A stretch of DNA of 64,000 nt from Actinomycetes bacterium (GTDB lineage Bacteria; Actinomycetota; Acidimicrobiia; Acidimicrobiales; RAAP-2): positions 19,518 to 83,517 of the forward strand of contig JAJZBX010000009.1 in the NCBI GenBank assembly GCA_021846325.1, in the 5' to 3' direction. Below, one piece after another: positions 63,023-64,000 of the stretch (the stretch's first letter is position 1; every line of letters starts with the position of its first letter). The notes beneath the pieces are model-generated. The model saw only the letters and a list, made by a program, of their open reading frames with translations, did not search any database and was not told the DNA's origin. The translations under genes and the position numbers were made by a program.

Positions 63023-63111
63023 GCGCAGTCGCATAGACGCTTATCGAACGGGGAGTCGCCGGCCGGCGCCGAGTTCCCTAGTGGAAATTTGCGCACCAGT
63101 CTCGGCCCGCC

Positions 63112-63240
63112 TCCGACACCAAATCAGGACTCGCTAAAGCTAAGTCGCCAGTGCGAGGTGGCAGAACTGTTGCGTCGAGCATCCGACACCAACTAGGTCA
63201 GTCCTGAATCAAGCCGCCAGTGCGTGGTGGCAGAACGGTC
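63112..63240 (+). repeat. Two imperfect 70-bp tandem repeats
   Basis: TCCGACACCAA at 63112 and 63182 and CGCCAGTGCGNGGTGGCAGAAC at about 63146 and 63215 define two copies in tandem. TCCGACACCAA occurs a third time at 63858, between the toxin gene and the transposase, so these may be relics of insertion-element ends. The gap 63023-63271 holds no gene. Confidence 0.7.
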
Positions 63241-63271
63241 GAATTTGGCCAGCGACGTACTGAGGCCATAC

Positions 63272-63299
63272 TGTACGACATAACTCAAGTTGTTGTACA
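63272..63299. promoter_or_regulatory. Operator of the toxin-antitoxin module
   Basis: A 28-base near-palindrome: outer arms TGTAC/GTACA and a central AACT-CA-AGTT. It overlaps the promoter at 63296, as expected for autoregulation by an antitoxin-toxin complex. Confidence 0.75.
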
Positions 63300-63301
63300 A
63301 T
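63296..63301 (+). promoter_or_regulatory. -10 box of the antitoxin gene
   Basis: TACAAT ends six bases before ATG 63308, choosing that ATG over ATG 63302. Confidence 0.55.
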
Positions 63302-63307
63302 ATGGCC

Positions 63308-63556
63308 ATGGCGAAGATATCGGTTAGCAAAGCCCGCGAACGACTCGCTGAGGTCGTCGAATTGTCGCAGTCTGAGCCCGTTGAACTCGAGCACTACGGA
63401 CGGCGTGCAGCGGTTCTGGTGAGCCCGGAGCAGTACGACCAAATGCTCGAAGCGTTGGAAGAGTCTGAGGACGTCGTCGCCTTTGATGCCGCCATGGCTG
63501 AGGGGGGAGCCAACATACCGTGGGAGCAGGTGAAGAGTGACCTTGGCTGGTCATGA
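63308..63556 (+). CDS. Phd/YefM-type antitoxin
   Basis: 82-residue antitoxin: MAKISVSKARERLAEVVEL is the Phd/YefM DNA-binding fold, VLVSPEQYDQMLEAL ends it, and an acidic C-terminal tail (EDVVAFDAAMAEGG) would wrap the toxin. Together with the toxin it should bind the operator at 63272-63299 and repress the pair. ATG 63308 gives a leaderless transcript; ATG 63302 is two codons earlier. It overlaps the toxin gene as ATGA. Confidence 0.88.
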   Translation: MAKISVSKARERLAEVVELSQSEPVELEHYGRRAAVLVSPEQYDQMLEALEESEDVVAFDAAMAEGGANIPWEQVKSDLGWS

Positions 63557-63810
63557 ACGAGTACCGCATCGAATTTCGACCGGCAGCCCTTCGCGAACTT
63601 CGCAAGATTGATCGATCGGCGCAACCTCGGATTCAGGGGGCAATAGCACTCCTCGCTCAAGATCCGCGCCCTCCGGCGTCTCGGCCGCTGCGAGGACGAG
63701 AAGGTTACCGGCTGAGGGTTGGCGATTACCGATTCATCTACACCATCGATGACGGAGTGCTGTTGATCGTGATTGTCACCATTGGCCATCGACGTGACGT
63801 CTATCAGTGA
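63553..63810 (+). CDS. RelE/ParE-type toxin
   Basis: 85-residue toxin of the RelE superfamily: YRIEFRPAALRELRKIDR at the N-terminus, then LRGREGYRLRVGDYRFIYTID and a C-terminal HRRDVYQ, with the basic and tyrosine residues common in ribosome-dependent mRNA endonucleases. Phd/YefM antitoxin paired with a RelE-fold toxin is the YefM-YoeB or RelBE-like type. Whether it cuts mRNA was not tested. It is followed by IS-related sequence. Confidence 0.88.
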   Translation: MNEYRIEFRPAALRELRKIDRSAQPRIQGAIALLAQDPRPPASRPLRGREGYRLRVGDYRFIYTIDDGVLLIVIVTIGHRRDVYQ

Positions 63811-63886
63811 GCGAACCAAGGGGATACTCGCGAGTCGGAAAGTATTCTGGTCAGCCCTCCGACACCAATTGAGGAAGCTTCGGACT

Positions 63887-64000
63887 TCAGCGTGGTGTGA
63901 TCGTCGGGAGCAATGACCAGTTGGGCTTCCCGGCGTAAAGCAGCGCGCGGATTCGATAGTTGCGAAATGATCGAAAGCCAAAGGCCACCCTCTTGACTCT
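63887..64000 (-). mobile_element. ISL3-type transposase, C-terminal end
   Basis: On the minus strand a frame enters from the right edge and ends at 63887: RVKRVAFGFRSFRNYR, then IRALLYAGKPNW, with the stop nine residues later. The KRxAFGFRxFxxYRxRxLL motif is the usual C-terminus of ISL3-family (DDE) transposases. Only 37 residues are inside the window, so it cannot be told whether the element is intact. The motif TCCGACACCAA at 63858-63868, just beyond its stop, may belong to its end. Confidence 0.72.

Noticed and set aside
63018..63860. Integron cassette with attC sites around the toxin-antitoxin pair
   Set aside because: GTTAGGC occurs near 63018, but there is no paired RYYYAAC/GTTRRRY structure and no integrase; the repeats do not look like attC.

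Overview
The window looks like the chromosome of a high-GC actinobacterium. The case rests on a mycobacterial-style LexA operator (CGAAC-N4-GTTCG), an MtrA/MtrB-like two-component operon ending in a GerMN lipoprotein, a type II DAHP synthase, an SOS-boxed LysM gene next to nrdR, and many GTG/TTG starts. The archaeal-type ProRS and the gene order fit Acidimicrobiia best, but that placement is inference from family knowledge, not a phylogeny.

Layout. Bases 1-8,000: obgE (5' end outside the window), proB, proA, a MoxR AAA+/VWA pair, a histidine phosphatase and, convergent to it, the DAHP synthase. 8,100-12,900: nadD, a small membrane protein and rsfS; on the minus strand a response regulator, histidine kinase and lipoprotein; then xerC. 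13,000-32,500: one long plus-strand housekeeping run (rpsB-tsf-pyrH-frr-cdsA-dxr-rseP-ispG-proS, then rimP-nusA-ylxR-infB-rbfA-truB-ribF, then rpsO-pnp). 32,500-51,000: a YfhO-like membrane protein, dapB-dapA-rnj, a siderophore-interacting flavoprotein (minus), ftsK, thrB and an EamA exporter, then miaB-miaA-dapF-hflX-dapC-dapD-dapE. With dapA and dapB this gives almost the whole succinylase branch of lysine synthesis. 51,150-60,800: an SOS-related region. lexA (minus) and the LysM-nrdR-PIG-L-dinB group (plus) each keep LexA operators but are separated by about 6 kb of accessory genes: a decayed livF, a dienelactone-hydrolase-like gene, an MFS pump with its MarR regulator, and a second AAA+/VWA pair whose VWA protein also carries HExxH. 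61,000-64,000: a 53-residue membrane protein, tRNA-Cys(GCA), gene-poor sequence with degenerate repeats, two divergent secreted proteins, a Phd/RelE toxin-antitoxin module and the 3' end of an ISL3-type transposase running off the window.

Regulation is unusually readable. Sixteen chosen gene starts have a TANNNT hexamer ending exactly six bases before the start codon (a seventeenth, ispG, has CAGAAT), which places the expected transcription start on the first base of the start codon, i.e. leaderless mRNAs. Genes with leaders instead show Shine-Dalgarno sequences and structured leaders: a promoter followed by an intrinsic terminator ahead of rimP-nusA-infB, a hairpin between rpsO and pnp, and a perfect 17-bp hairpin that buries the start codon of the YfhO-like gene. 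Within operons most neighbours overlap by ATGA, GTGA or TGATG. I found no CRISPR array, rRNA or replication origin.
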